Shown piece after piece: positions 40,801 to 54,505 of a stretch of DNA of 64,000 nucleotides. The position numbers and the translations under genes are program-made. Location of the stretch: contig CM060734.1 in assembly GCA_030704615.1 (NCBI GenBank), positions 50,608,042 to 50,672,041 of the forward strand, in the 5' to 3' direction. Each line of letters opens with the position of its first letter. Position 1 is the stretch's first letter. The stretch is from Takakia lepidozioides. Its lineage: Eukaryota; Streptophyta; Takakiopsida; Takakiales; Takakiaceae. Under the pieces are notes generated by a model that was not told the DNA's origin, did not search any database, and saw only the letters and a program-made list of their open reading frames with translations.

Positions 40801-43800
40801 AAGGGAAGTGATATAGGTTGGTGGGTCACTACCGCCAAAGCTGTGGAGGCACCGATGGTTGGATAAGCATATAGATCTAACCACAAGCTAGGTTTCAGGG
40901 ATGATAAGCAACTGGGAAATTGGATGACTTGAGTTTATCTTTGACCTCTGTTGTGGGATTGATTTGGAATGGCTGTGCTCTAGTTTTGCAACCTGCTGAT
41001 GTTTCTCATGAAGAAGGGATGCTGCTATTGCTTGATAAATAAATTGACATGTTTCTGATAAGTTGGGTGGGCATCTTGAGCAGCAAATGGACGAAGGGGG
41101 GCACTGAAGACCAAGAAGGACCCTCCTAAGAAGAAGCAAAAGGTGGCAATAAGCAGCCCTGGTAATTCCTCACGAATATGCGTCCCCTTGGCTGTCCAAG
41201 CCATCTCTAACCCCGAGTGTTTCTGTTTGGTTTGCAGACTAAAATCAAGGCTTCGACTCTTACTTTTCCACCACAATCATGGGATAGATTTTTCAACCCC
41301 GCGAAATTATGTAATGTGGTAGTGTCAAGTACCCACGTGGGGTGAAGTCTTGTCCATGCTGGTGAAGTATTGTCATTGGCGATGGTTGCTGAAGACGGTA
41401 TATTGACCTTTTTCATTGAGTAGACTTATTGGCTAATGACCTATCGCAATTGTCACCTGAGTTTCCTCTGTGCCAGTTGCTGCAATTGCTAGCAGTTTTG
41501 ACTAGAAAATACCCTAGCATCTTGTTAAGTGGACATATCATTGCTTTCTTGTTTTGTTACCTCACTGGACCCTCCTAATGCCCCTCAATAGTGCTGATTT
41601 ACTTTGAAGCAAATTGATGCTTGGAAAGAATTGCTGGTAGAGAAGATGACAGCCAAAAAGCACCAACATGCACCTGAGATTTTTTTATAGCCAGCTACTG
41701 TAGAAAGCTTGTGAATTTGAGGGGTTATGGGCTTCTGTTTTTTGTTCTCTGTCTTTCCTTATCTATTTCTGTGCTTTTGTCTGCAGCTGTCCCTGTAAAG
41801 CCAAAGTCAGTGGCTGCAGCAGCACCCCCACCAGCCACTGCTAGACCAACGAGAGCAGTTTCCATCTGTAGAAAGCTTGTGTATTTGAGGGATTATGGGC
41901 TTCTGTTTTTTGTTCTCTGTCTTTCCTTATCTATTTCCGTACTTTTGTCTGCAGCTGTCCCTGTAAAGCCAAAGTCAGTGGCTGCAGCAGCACCCCCACC
42001 AGCCACTGCTAGACCAACGAGAGCAGTTTCCATCTCCTCACCTGAGCCTCCTCCGGTTCGGGCACCAGTGATGCTTCCCCCAAGGGGGCGCCTGACAGGT
42101 GATGATAGTGCGATTGCACCTCCTCCAAAGCCGAGCACTGTCGTGCAGAAGGATAAGACCCCTAGCCCGGCTGCTATCACAGCTGAAGCAGGTGGGTCTG
42201 CCAAGGCTGGGGCAGCTGTCAATACAATTGAGCTGCGCAATTGTCTCATCACTCTGCTTACAGATAATCCCAAAGGAATGACAATCAAGGTTTGTTTGGC
42301 AACTCGTTTGAAGCATGGTGTCTGGTGCTAGTTCCTTCAATTTCAGAATTTGTCTATTAAAGGCACAGAGATGTATATGGGAGTTTTACAAAGGTCACAT
42401 GGCTCTTGAGAAATTCCTTTGAAGTTGCTGATCAATCTCTACCACCTGCATACGCACTACCAAACAGAATTGAGGGTTGCCCTCACTTGTTGAACTCCCG
42501 CAAGGAAGCACTGGCAAGCAACATCTGTTAGTATAATTTCTTTTTGGCAGCAGATTTTTATCACCAAGGTATTTTGCCCATGTCTCTGTGACAACTCGAT
42601 AGAATCGATGAGCCCTGTAGGGATGAAAATTGTTTTGCTTCCACAGGCAGTTGAAAAAGCCTTGGGAGAGGCAATGGCTAATGTGAGGCCCGAAAGAAAA
42701 ACCATCGAGAAGGCCATCAAAGCAGTAAGTATCAGTCAAACCCTGCTGGAGCCTCAAAGGCTTGGGGTGGTATGCTTGGGACGGTATGTTAGTTTTGTAC
42801 ACTGGCAGTAGAGCAGAGCAGGCAGGGCAGGGCAGGGCAGGCAATTCTTGATTGAGGACTTTCTTGTGAACTGAGTCTTTGAATTATTTACTCTGTTTTC
42901 TCATAATGTATTGAGACATGCAAAGCTGATTTTCCTACTATGTCAGCTCTCTGACCTGGTTCCCCTAAAAAGGTCCACAAGCTTGTCTAACTTCTCTCTA
43001 CATTTTCAAAGGTTGAAAGTAGTTTACTCACGGTTGTTTTTATCCTCCCTTGAAACCTAGCCCTTTTGTTGGAATGCATGGCCTGATTATTCAGGAATCC
43101 AGAATTTTGTATGCGATTTCTGCTCCATGTTGTCTGAATGCTTAGCTTGCTTGCAGAGGCATGATAGAAAAGTCAAAGATAAGTCCATCTGACTTCTATC
43201 ATCTTGGCTGGTTTCAGATTGCTTCCTATCATGCACCCGGGAAGTATATGCTGAAAGAGGGAGTCAAGAAGGGAAGCTTCGCAAAACCCTCCCCTGGTAG
43301 TGGAAGGTGAATCCACTTTTCTGTGACTCATTATTGCAGCTTTTGATGATTAAATTGTAGCATAGCAAGGACACAGAATTTCAGATGGACAAGGGCCATG
43401 TAGCTCAAGCAGAAATTAATGGTTTTGCTAAGCTTATCTTATTAATGCTGTTGGTGCTCGTCCTTGGCAGCTCTCCAGAAATTGCTCCGGCAGATTCGCC
43501 TCCTTTAGTGGACTCCCCTGCACTCACCGAGTTGGCCTCCGATGTAGCTCCTGAGGCAGGCAATGACACAGGTTCAGGAGGCCTGCTTGGGGAGAGACCG
43601 TCAGTCCCCCCAAGTGACTTCCATAGAGCAGATGGAACTAGTCGGAGCTCTTCTATTTCTGTGCAAAGGGCAGGAGAGACTGCAATAGGTCGAGCTATTC
43701 GGAAGGCTGGGGAGATGATGCGTGGGAATGCTGAAAGATCCCAGCCCACAATCTCTGAAAGAATGAGCTCCAGTACTGCTACTCAACGTCAGAAGCCAGA

Positions 43801-46800
43801 GTTTGTCAGTACAAAGCAAGCTTCACCACATGGGCAAGAATCAGGACCAGATGTGGAGCAAATTAGCGTTGGAGGGGATGAGAGCCCCAATAAGGAAAGA
43901 GCTGAAGCTGAAAGTGGGCTGTACATGAAAGAGAAGGAGGCAAGGACAGACTCTGGTGTTCTGCTGGAATCTCACGCAGGGCCCTTAGAAGTCGGGGGAG
44001 AGTCAGCCCCTGGTTCTCCCAAGGTGGATGTCAAGGGGGGGAATAGTGCTGGGAGTGACAGTAGCAGCTCAAGTGGCAGTGGAAGTGAGAGTGATAGTGA
44101 CAGTGAAGCCAGCCGCAGTGGAAGTGACAGTCACAGCGATACCAGGTGTGCAATTATGATTGATCCTCCTTTGTACACTGGTCATTTGGGGAGTGGTGTA
44201 GAAGCTTTTCTTTAAGCTTTGTGACGATTATATTCTAAATCAGAAGGTTGCTGTAGTTGATTTAGCATATTTACTTCCTTCAATTTTGCTAACAGATTGC
44301 ATTTGTGGAAAATGACAGTCACAGTGGAAGTGGAACGGAGAGCGACAGTGATGCTAGCAGTAGTAGTGGTAGTGAGGATGAGAACATGGATGAAGATGTG
44401 GACATCATAAGTGAGGATGAGGAGAAGGCAGCTCCTAACACAGGAGATGCCTTACGCCCAAAAACCAAGGCAAAGGATGCCAAAACACAGCTGCAGCGCC
44501 AGGACAGCAAGGCCCAAAAACAAGTGGGTACCATCTTCTCTGTTGGCCACGCTGACAGTTATAAAGAGTAGTTGTTCTTGTGGACCCAAGACGTCCCAAT
44601 ATACGCTGTTGCTAAGTTTACGAAGTCCTAGGCTATGAAAAGAGAGAAATATGTTAGAGCTGTGGTGGCGCAGCTGTACCAGGTGATTCATGTCATGGGA
44701 TTGATATGATTGTTGAATTTGATTGTCTTGTGCATTGGCAGGTTGTTAGCATTCATACTGAGCATGTGTTGATTTCCATTTGCAAGTATTTATAAACAGA
44801 TGTCCACTCTCAATAACATGTAGCTAACAATGTAATACAATTCATGGAGCAGGCATCCAAGCAAGCCAAGCGGGCAAGATCAAAGGTTCCAGAGAAGGTA
44901 TTGATCCCTTTGAACCCAGAAGAGGTTGACATTGGCAGCATGGTGGAGGGTTGTGAGGCAACAGTCCCCAAGTGCACTGATGAGGTGGAGAAGATGGGCG
45001 AGGGTGTTGAGACATTGGACACCAATGCAGATGCAGAGGTGGACGTGATCTCATGTGATGGGGATGTAGGGTCGCCAAATCAATCTGGCCTTCGGTCTCC
45101 AGCTGTGTCATCCCGAAAGCAAAGTGAAGGCAGCACTGAGGAAGTTGAGGGTTCAGAAGGACAAAAGCTAGAAACTACTTGTGATAATAAGGAGGATGTT
45201 GGGGCAAGGGATAAGAGTGGTTCTGGATCTGACCAAAGCATTGGACTGTATAGAACGAAAACTGAAAACAGTGGGGCACACGGAATCACAACCAGGACAG
45301 ATGACTGCGACTCCCTACAAGGAACCACTGGGAAACCAAACAGCGAAAGTCTGTCGCCTGAAGGGTTGGTCAAGGGTGGGGAGCCAAACCATCTGGAGAG
45401 AGATACCAACCTCGGGAAGGCAAAGGAATCTGAGAAGGTGAAGCCGCCAGCTTGGAGAGGTCGCAGAACCAATGACAGATCGACAAGTAAGGAGACTCAT
45501 GTACATGGTGCCTCTCCTTCAATAGCTGACATCACATCAAGATCACTTCTGGGATCACCCGCAGTAAAGAAGGTTGGTAATGAGTCTGGTCCTTTGCCAG
45601 GAAAAGACACTGGTGCCAAGGGACGGGCAATGTCTGATGTGCGAAAGTCATTTGCCAAGGATGCTGGAGTGGCAGTCAAGACAGCCGAGGACATAGAGAT
45701 GGGAGAATATGAACAGAAGACCATTGAGGTTTCCACAAAACCCTTGCAGGGATCAACATGGATGGGAGATTCATCCAGTCGTGTCAGCAAGCAGGTGGAA
45801 CCGCCACCCCTGCCTTGCATTGAAACAGAAACTTTGTCCAGAAACAGTGAGGGCAAGCCAAAAGGGCTGAGAGAGGGAGCACAACCAGCAGTTGTAGGGA
45901 GGGATCTGGGACACAGCAACACCGAACCTTTTGCCCGGCCTAGCAGGGAGATGGAACCCTTCGCCAGGCCTCCAAGAGATATGAATCTGCACTGGCGGAA
46001 CAACCCAGATGCTGGGTTGCTTGGGAGACCTGATGTGGACTTTTTGGGACGGCCCACAAATAAAGAATTGGACCTGACTAATGTCTATGCCAGCAAGGAC
46101 ACAGGGTTCTTGGGCAGGCCAAGTAGGGACTCAAAACAGGTGCGAAGGCCAACTAGAGATCCCGAGCCATTGAGACGAAGTGAGCCTGCAAAGGAGACAG
46201 ACACCAGTGGAAAATCTGGTAAAGATGTTGACATGGCTGCAAGGTTTGTAAATGAGGGTGAGCCTCCTAATAGCAGGCTTAGGGAAGGGAGAAAGACTGA
46301 GCCAAATAGACTGGGTAAAGGTTTGTTGAAAATTGACAGCAATGACAGTGGTCTTTTTAAACGGAATGAGGATGAAGGTAGAGGGGGTTCCGACCTCGAG
46401 CTAGGTGAGTGGAGGGAGAGTACTCCAGGGGAAGAGCATGGTGACGAGAGAGTGATAGATGTCACTCGAAGCGAACTGGTGAAAGGCAGGGAAGCTACTG
46501 ATGGGGGTGCAAGTAATAGGTCTTTGGGGACTAAAGGGCAAGTCAGTCCACTAAAGGACAAAGTCCGGAATAAGTCAGCAGGTGACTTGAGAAAACCTTC
46601 TCCTGTTACAGCAGATGCACGGAAACCTGTCGCAATTGTCATTAAAGAGGTCCAGAGAGTAGATCAGGGTGCAACACGGGACACCTCCCGCTCTGCCACA
46701 GGCTGTGGAAAAGCATCTGGGATTGTTTCACAGGAAGAGAGGATGGAAACCGGGCCAAGCCGCAGTGTGGAGACTATAAAGAGTAGGCCCGATGTCAGTG

Positions 46801-48606
46801 ATTTGAATGAAAGGCCTCAAGACTCGAGGGGTACAAAGAGGCCAGCAGAGGACAGTGATGTTTTGGACACATCAAGAGTGTACAAGAGACCCTCTGCAAT
46901 GGTACCTCTGCCAGCATCTCTTGGGCGAGGGCATCCAGATAGCAATCCTGCAAAAGTGTTAGTTGGACCAGAGTTATCTGGAAATCTTTTGAGTGCAGAG
47001 GTTGGCAGAGCAAGCCCACTTGATGGGCATTCGAATCTGGCAGGCCCCAGCAGCAAGGCTCCCAATGTAGAGAATGGCTGCAAGCAGCGGCCCCACGGCA
47101 AGGGGCAGGAAGCCCCTGAAAGAGACTGCTTTGAGCGCCACACTGGACAAGGCTTTGACCGGAAGGAGAAAACAAGCGCTGGATTGCTTGGGCCTGGGGA
47201 GAAGAGAAAGTCGATTACTGCCCCTGAACCAGGCCAGAGCAATGGCAAGCGGGCAAAGCTCTCACAGGTTGCAGATGATGTGGAAGGGATGGACTTTTTC
47301 TCACGTTATGAGAAGAAAGAGCCAGAGCTGCGGGGCCCTGTACAGAGTTATGATCAGTATGCAGGCCTCTACCTTTTCTTATGGTTAGATGTTCCAATAT
47401 GTGGTTGGGTAGAGGGGAATTTGATCCCCAGCTGTGAGCTTCCAGAAGGTTGTTATTTTTGTGGCTCCATGCTGTTGTGGTGGTGTTAATCCAAACATGT
47501 GTGGGTTGCAGAGAACGTTTACCCATGTCTTCCTAGGAGTCGTGCTTGGATATTAAATTGTATCGTAGGTGTGGTTATTCCGAATTGGTCTGAGATAGTG
47601 AGAGTGACAATTGCCCGGTATGTTTGTATAGGTCTTTGGAATATCGGAAGGAGTATCGAGAGAAGTATGAGGTCTACCTCCGCCTCCACACCGCCTTTCA
47701 AGAAGACAAGTATGTGTATGGTCCCCTTTCACTCTTGAAGTGTCTCTACTTTTTGTCTGTTTTTTCTTTGTTAGCTGCACTCTTTTCAGTTAACACACCT
47801 CATGTGGACAAGGCCCCTTCTGCTAAGGGATGGCAGTTGGATATTTCTGCTGAATGACATGGCTTCCCAATTTTATTAGGAAGAGGGCTAATATTTTTGA
47901 GGACCTGCATGTGCAGAGTTGGCTTTGAAGCTCATTTAAGGGACTTAAACCAGACCAAGGACAATAGCATGCGGCAACATATATTCAACAAAGTGTCCAG
48001 AAATTTTCATGGGGGCAGAAAGGTAGGGATATTCTCACCTTTTCAACTTCCTATTTGTGGCTTGCCAATTTCCAACTCGGTGTCATCACTTGCTGATTGC
48101 ATCAGTCATATTTCTTAGTTCATTTTCCTTGGGCCCAAGCATTCGATGGATAGTGTCTAGGGCTACGCTAATGGAAGTGGAGACTGGTGAATGGATCAAT
48201 GCAGAGGTCCAAGCGCATGCACAAGACCTTTGATGTGCTACATGATGAGCTCCATGTAAGATGTCTCTTCTCTCCGTACATAAGTTGAAGAACGTTGTTT
48301 CTCCATGCTGACTTGGGATGGAAATGCTTGGGTTAGGAACAAATTTGTTTCATAGACAGTATTTCATTTTCCACATTTGAGCCTAACCAGAGCATCTTGT
48401 GTGAGACAGACCTGATGATCAGAGAGATGTTGTAAGAGGACTCACTTTTTTTAATATAAAGAATGCAATGATAACAGTGACCCCTCATTTGTTGCAACTG
48501 ACATAATGTGTACCAGTTACATGGATTCAAATGTTGGTCTGTGCATATGATTCAGACAATCAAGCAGCGATTAACAGACTTTGCGGAAAAGGTTGGTCAA
48601 GGATGA
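37829..48606 (+). CDS. ELL: ELL-type RNA polymerase II elongation factor
   Basis: Fourteen exons join in phase to about 1552 residues: 37829-37927, 39765-39991, 40285-40346, 41084-41161, 41955-42289, 42647-42724, 43218-43306, 43471-44145, 44325-44523, 44853-47356, 47632-47709, 47917-48022, 48178-48255, 48556-48606. The N-terminal part (AIRLTPGLLDELKRVEAGG; EAGSVWRKLSVIRTLSATEK) fits the ELL N-domain. A basic stretch (LKTKKDPPKKKQKV) may be a nuclear signal. A winged-helix-like block follows (NTIELRNCLITLLTDNPKGM, AVEKALGEAMANVRPERKTI, IASYHAPGKYMLKEGVKKGS), then Ser/Asp-rich tracts, a 2.5-kb charged exon with FxRPxRD repeats, and a C-terminal occludin/ELL domain (EYRKEYREKYEVYLRLHTAF; RMHKTFDVLHDELH; TIKQRLTDFAEKV). 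ELL stimulates Pol II elongation in the nucleus. The N-terminal start and the acceptor at 48177 are the least certain points. Confidence 0.85.
41699..42034 (+). repeat. 168-bp tandem duplication including an ELL exon and its acceptor
   Basis: 41699-41866 and 41867-42034 are nearly identical, including the pyrimidine tract, the CTGCAG acceptor and the exon start (GTCCCTGTAAAGCCAAAG). The first copy can be read as an 81-nt exon (41787-41867) followed by GTAGAA, which keeps the frame if included. Confidence 0.9.
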
Positions 48607-49695
48607 GATGATGGATGGCGTGTACTGCGTAATGAGTCAGAAAGGCGAGGGGCGTACGAATGAGCCATGAGCTCGAGGATCTGAAGACTATTTTTTCACT
48701 AGTAAGAATTTGGAACACTAGCGTTGTCTCAAAATGGGACGTGCTTAGTGTGAATTTTGTGTCTCTCCATGTGTAAAATACATCAGTAAAATTTCAAGTG
48801 TCATTCCACGAATTAAAGTGACATGCCACAGTGAATGCTAGCCCTTCCAGTTCTCTTTGTACCCTCGCACACATCCCCAATCGGTGGCCTCCTGCTACAC
48901 TTGCAGCTAAGAGATTAAGCTCTTACTCCTTGAAGGTGCAGTTGGCCATGTAAACAGCTCCGCGAGAAAGAATTGTGCACTTATGCAGCCTCAATGGCAT
49001 TGAAACAATTTGGTGCTTTTCAGTCATTACATGCTACACTGTTATATGCTTTTCAGTCATTACATGTTACACTGTTAGTTTTTTAGGTCAAAGTGTAACA
49101 ACCCTAAACACATGTAGTGCCGTAACTTACCTTTCTTGTTACACATGAACAATAGACCGGTGGTTGCAACAGAATCGAGGTGATGAAGACTATGGAGTTG
49201 GATGAATGTATCCCATCGTCTCAACTGCATCCATCCATTGTGGCAACTCCAAAGGCGAGTTTTCTGAGAGAGAGAAGACAGAGCTGCGCTTGATCGCGCT
49301 CTCTTGGGATTCAGGAAAGATTTTTGGAGCCTTTGTTGTGTATAAGCTTGGATTGAATTAGGGTCCAAATGAAGGTACGGGAGCAAGCCTGGGCTTGGCC
49401 CTGGGAATCTCACAAACGGATCGCAGTTATGGGGATCATCATGTTTGCGTCATTACTGCGCATCATCGTGTCTCTCCATTCTTATTCGGGTGCCATAATC
49501 TTCCCCCTCTCCTTCCTCTCTGTTTGGTTGTGTCGGTGAAGAAACAATGGACGTGGATAGTGATTTTCACGAGAGGGGAGTCACAGGGAGTTATCAGAGG
49601 AAAGGGGTAGTTTCAGTGGGAACAGTGAAGAAATTCATTAGGTGGAATCTGCTCCGGAAATCCTTGAATGTGGAACTGCTGCTGTAATTGTGTAG
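48607..49695. other. ELL 3' region and ALG6 upstream region
   Basis: A short repeat, 'ttttcagtcattacatg..acactgtta', occurs twice at 49016-49077. An ATG-led frame at 49548 (MDVDSDFHERGVTGS...) runs to a stop near 49686 and might be an ALG6 first exon, but it lacks the expected membrane segment. No other gene was seen. Confidence 0.4.
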
Positions 49696-51393
49696 GTGCG
49701 GGCTTACCACCCAAATATGGAGATTATGAAGCTCAGCGGCACTGGATGGAGATCACTCTACACACTCCGGTAAAGGATTGGTATCAGAACACAACGGACA
49801 ATGATCTTCGCTACTGGGGACTTGACTACCCTCCACTAACTGCCTATCAAAGCTTGGCACATGGCCTTGTCCTGCACACGGTAGAACCTGGTGCGGTTGC
49901 GCTACATACTTCACGAGGCTATGAAACACCCAGCAGGTATTCATTTGTGTCCTACAATTTGATCTTCATCTGTCTGTTGCTTTTCCGCTATTGATTTTGG
50001 AGAGCAGAATGGACGCTAGATAGGTAGGTCACAGTGAAAAGGTTTCCTTGACACTTTCCTATCCGTAGTCAAGAGTGTGTACAAGCAATGGGGTTGATTA
50101 CAAATAGATGTGCTAGTCCACTGTATGTAGAAGCAACATGTTTGAGAAGTTCCTGGTATAGATTGCCAAGTCACCCCTTGTCATTAAGGGCTTTCTCTCC
50201 AACTCTATCTAATGTACTATCTTACCCCAAGCAGAATACTTCAGGTCAAAACATAGTCATGGGGTCACAAGGCCGACATGTAGGCACGAGGCATTTGTCT
50301 ACTCCCATGACAAGTCCACCCAATGGCCCGGGGGCAGGGGGAGAGGCTAGAGAATGTACTCATAAGACGTTGTTTGCCATAGCCTTGTGGCCATTGACCC
50401 CGCGCCCAGTTTGAGCGGAAACCAAAGGGACAGAACCTACCTCTGTCAGGGGCTGACATTGGTAGTAAGACTTACCTTTATAAATAGAATTAATACGGGT
50501 TTTCCAGATATCCTCTAGAAATCCCTTCACACAAGCATCAATCTGCTGTGTGTGATTTGCCCAAAAACTAGGCCTCAGAAGGGCCTGGGCTTTTGGCTCA
50601 GCCTCGAGACTTTCAAAGTTGGTAAACAGTACCCAGCACAATTCTCTTGATAGATTGGAGGAGAGCTTCTCTCTGTGAGAGTACCCCGGACAGTGAATCA
50701 GAAAATGAATATTGTCTTCAGGTTGCCCACACAACGAGCAATTGCACTGTGGGTAGATCCTTGAGGTCATCCATGATATCCTCCCCCATGTCACAGACTG
50801 GAAACAGGTTTAGGGAAGTTTTCTGCCTAACTTCATTTGCATCAGACAATTTGCTGGTAACAGACATGGCTTTGGACACTACAGTCTCTAAGTCAGATTT
50901 ATCCAGCAAGGTCAAGACTTGCGGGTCCAGCTTCAGACCCTTGAGAATCTCTTCTACTCTCTTCTGCCAGGTCTTGGCCTGTTTGACAGGGCGGTCCTGT
51001 TTCCAAGATATACAGTCGATTAACTTAGGGTATCTGGTGTTGGACATGTGTTGCAACTGATTCCACCATCTGACCTTGAATTCATTTCGTCGGGAGCTTA
51101 AGGAAGGGATGCCAAACTCACCCCGAACAGCCACATTGGCTGTTTTGAAGCATGCTGACATGCACTCCTTAAGCACCCCCATTTGAATGGATTCTAGAGA
51201 CTTAGCCTGGTTGGAGTTATCAACCCATATAGCAGATCCGTACGCCAAGGCAGGTCTAATAACGCGGCAAAGCAAGGTTTTCTTGACCTCAGAGTTAATC
51301 CCTCTGCAGTGAAAAAATTTAGTGAGACTCAGCGCTTTGCCCTTGCCAGTTTGAACAACTTTCTGGATGTGTGCATCCCAGTTACAGAGAGGC

Positions 51394-51440
<47 letters not shown>

Positions 51441-53865
51441 CACTTGGTTGAGGGTGCAAAGGAATGAGAGGCAAGACAAGTTAAGGTGGCTTACAAACTC
51501 AAACATGCATCTTAAGGAAACTAGACATGAGATCTGTAAACAAAGGGATTCAAACTGGGGTGATTGGATGAGAGGGGTGCAGCAAGTTCATGATGCGTTG
51601 GACAGTTTTGTCATCAGACATGCTTGTATTTTTTCCTGCAGCTCTGTTCTTTGTCTTTACCTACTATCGCCTGCATCAATATCAAGAGCGGGTCTGGGCT
51701 TTAGCTATGGTTCTACTTCAACCAGCTCTCATGTTGATTGACCATGGGCATTTTCAGGTAAATTGCAGTATGTGAATGCTAAGACTTTTTGTTGACTGAT
51801 GGCGCTTGCCATCTTTCAAAAGGTGTTGCGTGAGGTGCTCAATTGAACTTACGGAAACACCTAGTTTTTTGCAATCTGAAGAAGGGTGCAAGATTCTGCT
51901 TGAAGCGAGTTATGATTGTCTTCACCCAAGACAAAGCATTCTATTTCACTAAGAGCTGCATCTTTGGTTGCCTGATCTTAGTATAATTGCATCAACCTGG
52001 GTCTGGCCACTGGAGCTGCAGCAGCTGTTGTTTCAAGACAGGAGCTGATCGCCTGCATTTTGTTTTCTCTGTCACTCAACCACAAACAGGTATTAAGCGG
52101 ATTTGCCTCATTAATCCAGAGGTTTGTTGGTGACTGAGATTTGGAGTTAAATCCTATCTCCCCAGACCACTATGGTCACTGCATGTTCTTGTTGACAATA
52201 CTGCTGTGAGTCTTTCACCTTGTTGTGGGAGCGACTTGGATAATGTGGGACCACCATCTTGCTTTTATAGTAGTTAAATTGATTCTCTCATCCTCATCTG
52301 ACTCCTGGCACAACAGGACATGTAGTCTTTCTTAGGGCCCTATGCTAGTACTGGTGGCAACATACAGGGGATAGGACCTCTTCCTTCAACCCGTGACCTT
52401 GTACGATGTATCACATCTTGCACATTGTTGAAGCGCAGTCATGAATGAATGCAGATGAGCGCATACTACGCACCAGCATTTTTTGCCCATCTCTTTGGCC
52501 GTTGTCTACAGCGCCGCCATCCACTGTGGGGGGTGACAAAGCTTGGCATCATGGTCATGGCGACATTTGCAGTTTGCTGGTGGCCATTTTTGTCTTCAAA
52601 ACAGGCCATTTTACAGGTGGTACCAAAGAATGCTAACTTGAGAGTGCTAAAAGATTTGTAGGTTTAACGCGTTCACTGTGCACGTTGATGACCTAACTTG
52701 GTAAGGCAGTGATTGTGCTGTGAGCTGACCCTTCGTGTCCTCAGCAATTGGCGGTATAATCATAAATCATATTGTGTAGTGAAAGGGAGTTAAAATAGTA
52801 AGTTTGAGACTTACTGACAATCCTGAAGAAGACAAGCAGGAGATTGTGGTATTAAATAGGGCTTCCATTTTCTCTCACAGGTATTGTCTCGGTTAGCCCC
52901 TTTGGAGAGAGGGCTGTATGAAGACTACGTGGCCAATTTCTGGTGCACAACATCAGTGCTGGTGAAGTGGAAGCAGATTTATTCCAAAGCTATGCTGACA
53001 CGGCTGGCTATGGGAGCTACAATTGGAGCATTGCTGCCCTCCATGGTGCAGCAGATATATGCTCCAAGTGCTCGTGGCTTCCTACTATCTATGCTCAACA
53101 GCTCTTTTGCGTTCTACTTCTTTGCTTATCAAGGTGAGCTACAGTTGTGCTCGCGACACTCTACACATTAAGTTGAATGCATTCAATCTATGCCAAAGGT
53201 GGGCTCAGGCCCCAGACGAGCACATGCCTCCTATGAAGTAGGTGTAGTTCTGGCAAGTAAAGGGCCCATGATGATCACATCGGTGAATGATGATTTAGTC
53301 AGAAATGGATTGATAAATGCATAAACCCGGTTCATGTTTGTGTAATCATCTGAGTACAAGATCTGATTGATTGACATTTCCTTTCGGCTGTAAATTTGCA
53401 GTGCATGAGAAGTCGGTTTTGCTGCCAGTGTTACCAGCAACTCTTTTGTCCCTGGAGGAGCCCCAGGTGCTGCGATGGCTATTGCCGTATGCCTGCATGT
53501 CGATGTTCCCACTTCTTCGGCGTGACGGACTAGTACTCGCATACTTTGCTCTCTTGGCTCTCTTCTTCCTCCTACCAAAACGCCCATCACATGCCTCCCA
53601 AGAAAGTGGTGATATCATTAAGAAGAACATCATAAACCCCTCCATTGTCAACTTGTTTGCATTGTGTTCAGTTGTGGGTGCTGTATTTCTTCATGTGATT
53701 TACCTGTTGGTCTCCCCTCCTACAAAGTACCCATATTTGTTTGACTGTTTAATCACTGCATATTCCTTTACTCATTTTCTGGCTATAGCCATCTATTCAA
53801 ACTCGAAGCAATGGTTATTGCCCACAGATGAACCATGGGTGTCACCTGACAAGAAGCAGAGGTAG
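49696..53865 (+). CDS. ALG6: ALG6-like dolichyl-P-Glc: Man9GlcNAc2-PP-dolichol alpha-1,3-glucosyltransferase (5' end unresolved)
   Basis: The enzyme adds the first glucose to the lipid-linked oligosaccharide in the ER membrane for N-glycosylation. Exons that join in phase are 49696-49936, 51583-51757, 51982-52089, 52455-52616, 52881-53133 and 53402-53865. Signature stretches are LPPKYGDYEAQRHWMEITL, WYQNTTDNDLRYWGLDYPPL (luminal catalytic region with the acidic residue of the GT-C fold), LMLIDHGHFQ, LNHKQMSAYYAPAFFAHLF, ERGLYEDYVANFWC, and many hydrophobic segments to the C-terminus ending PDKKQR. The upstream exon with the first membrane segment was not found, so the start is open. A LINE fragment sits in the 1.6-kb intron between the first two listed exons. 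Confidence 0.9.
50290..51390 (-). mobile_element. 5'-truncated LINE fragment inside an ALG6 intron
   Basis: On the minus strand it encodes the post-RT part of a non-LTR ORF2: IRPALAYGSAIWVDNSNQAK, LESIQMGVLKECM, GIPSLSSRRNEFKVRWWNQL (51275-50718) and, in another frame, a zf-RVT type CSLCGQPEDNIHFLIHCPGY (50794-50360). Endonuclease and RT are missing. It is a different family from the LINE at 1-2943. It is antisense to ALG6. Confidence 0.85.
51391..51437. repeat. (AG)n microsatellite
   Basis: An uninterrupted run of AG dinucleotides lies at the edge of the intronic LINE fragment. A shorter (GA)n lies at about 36938-36959. Confidence 0.95.
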
Positions 53866-54505
53866 TTGCTCTGTGTTTGTTTTTACTATCCTGGTTTACG
53901 CCTCCAACATTTTTGTACCAAGTTGAGGTCTTCTCTTTGAAAGAGGTTCAGTTCTAAGCCTTATGTCATTGGATGCTGTGGGTGGTTTATCGCTGGTCTG
54001 GATTTAGAAGCAAGCATAGTCACCTGACATATCATACTACACAATTTGCATGCCTCATGAGTTGGCAGTGGGCCAGCTCCTTAGTGGTGCTTGGTTGTTG
54101 GTTGGTGTCATCAGTAAAAATCATAACCAAGTAATTGGAGGTGCCACTTGCTCATGGCATGTTTATCTGTGTGCCCACTCCAGAATGCTTAAATGTTCTA
54201 TGATGAAAGGGGGTTGATATTGCGGACTTATGAGTACAAATCCATGGAAATAGCTTGTACTCCACGACATTAGGGACTGAGTAAATAGGCACCCTCACTA
54301 CTTTTATTGGCTCTCTTGTTGAGAGAGACTTTGCATCATGTTGAAGTCAATGGAGAAAATGTGGTGAAAGGACCTTACACCATGTCAAGGCTCTCATTGG
54401 TGTGGTGTGTTGTGTGCTCCCTAGTCTTACCTTCCTCTGAGAGTCCATTGTTGGTTGAGGCTTGTTTATTCTTTTATTCTTTTATTCTTCTGTTTAACTA
54501 TTTTC
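53866..54505. other. ALG6 3' UTR and spacer
   Basis: There is no gene. The sequence is non-coding up to the abrupt start of the ELL copy near 54506. Confidence 0.5.
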
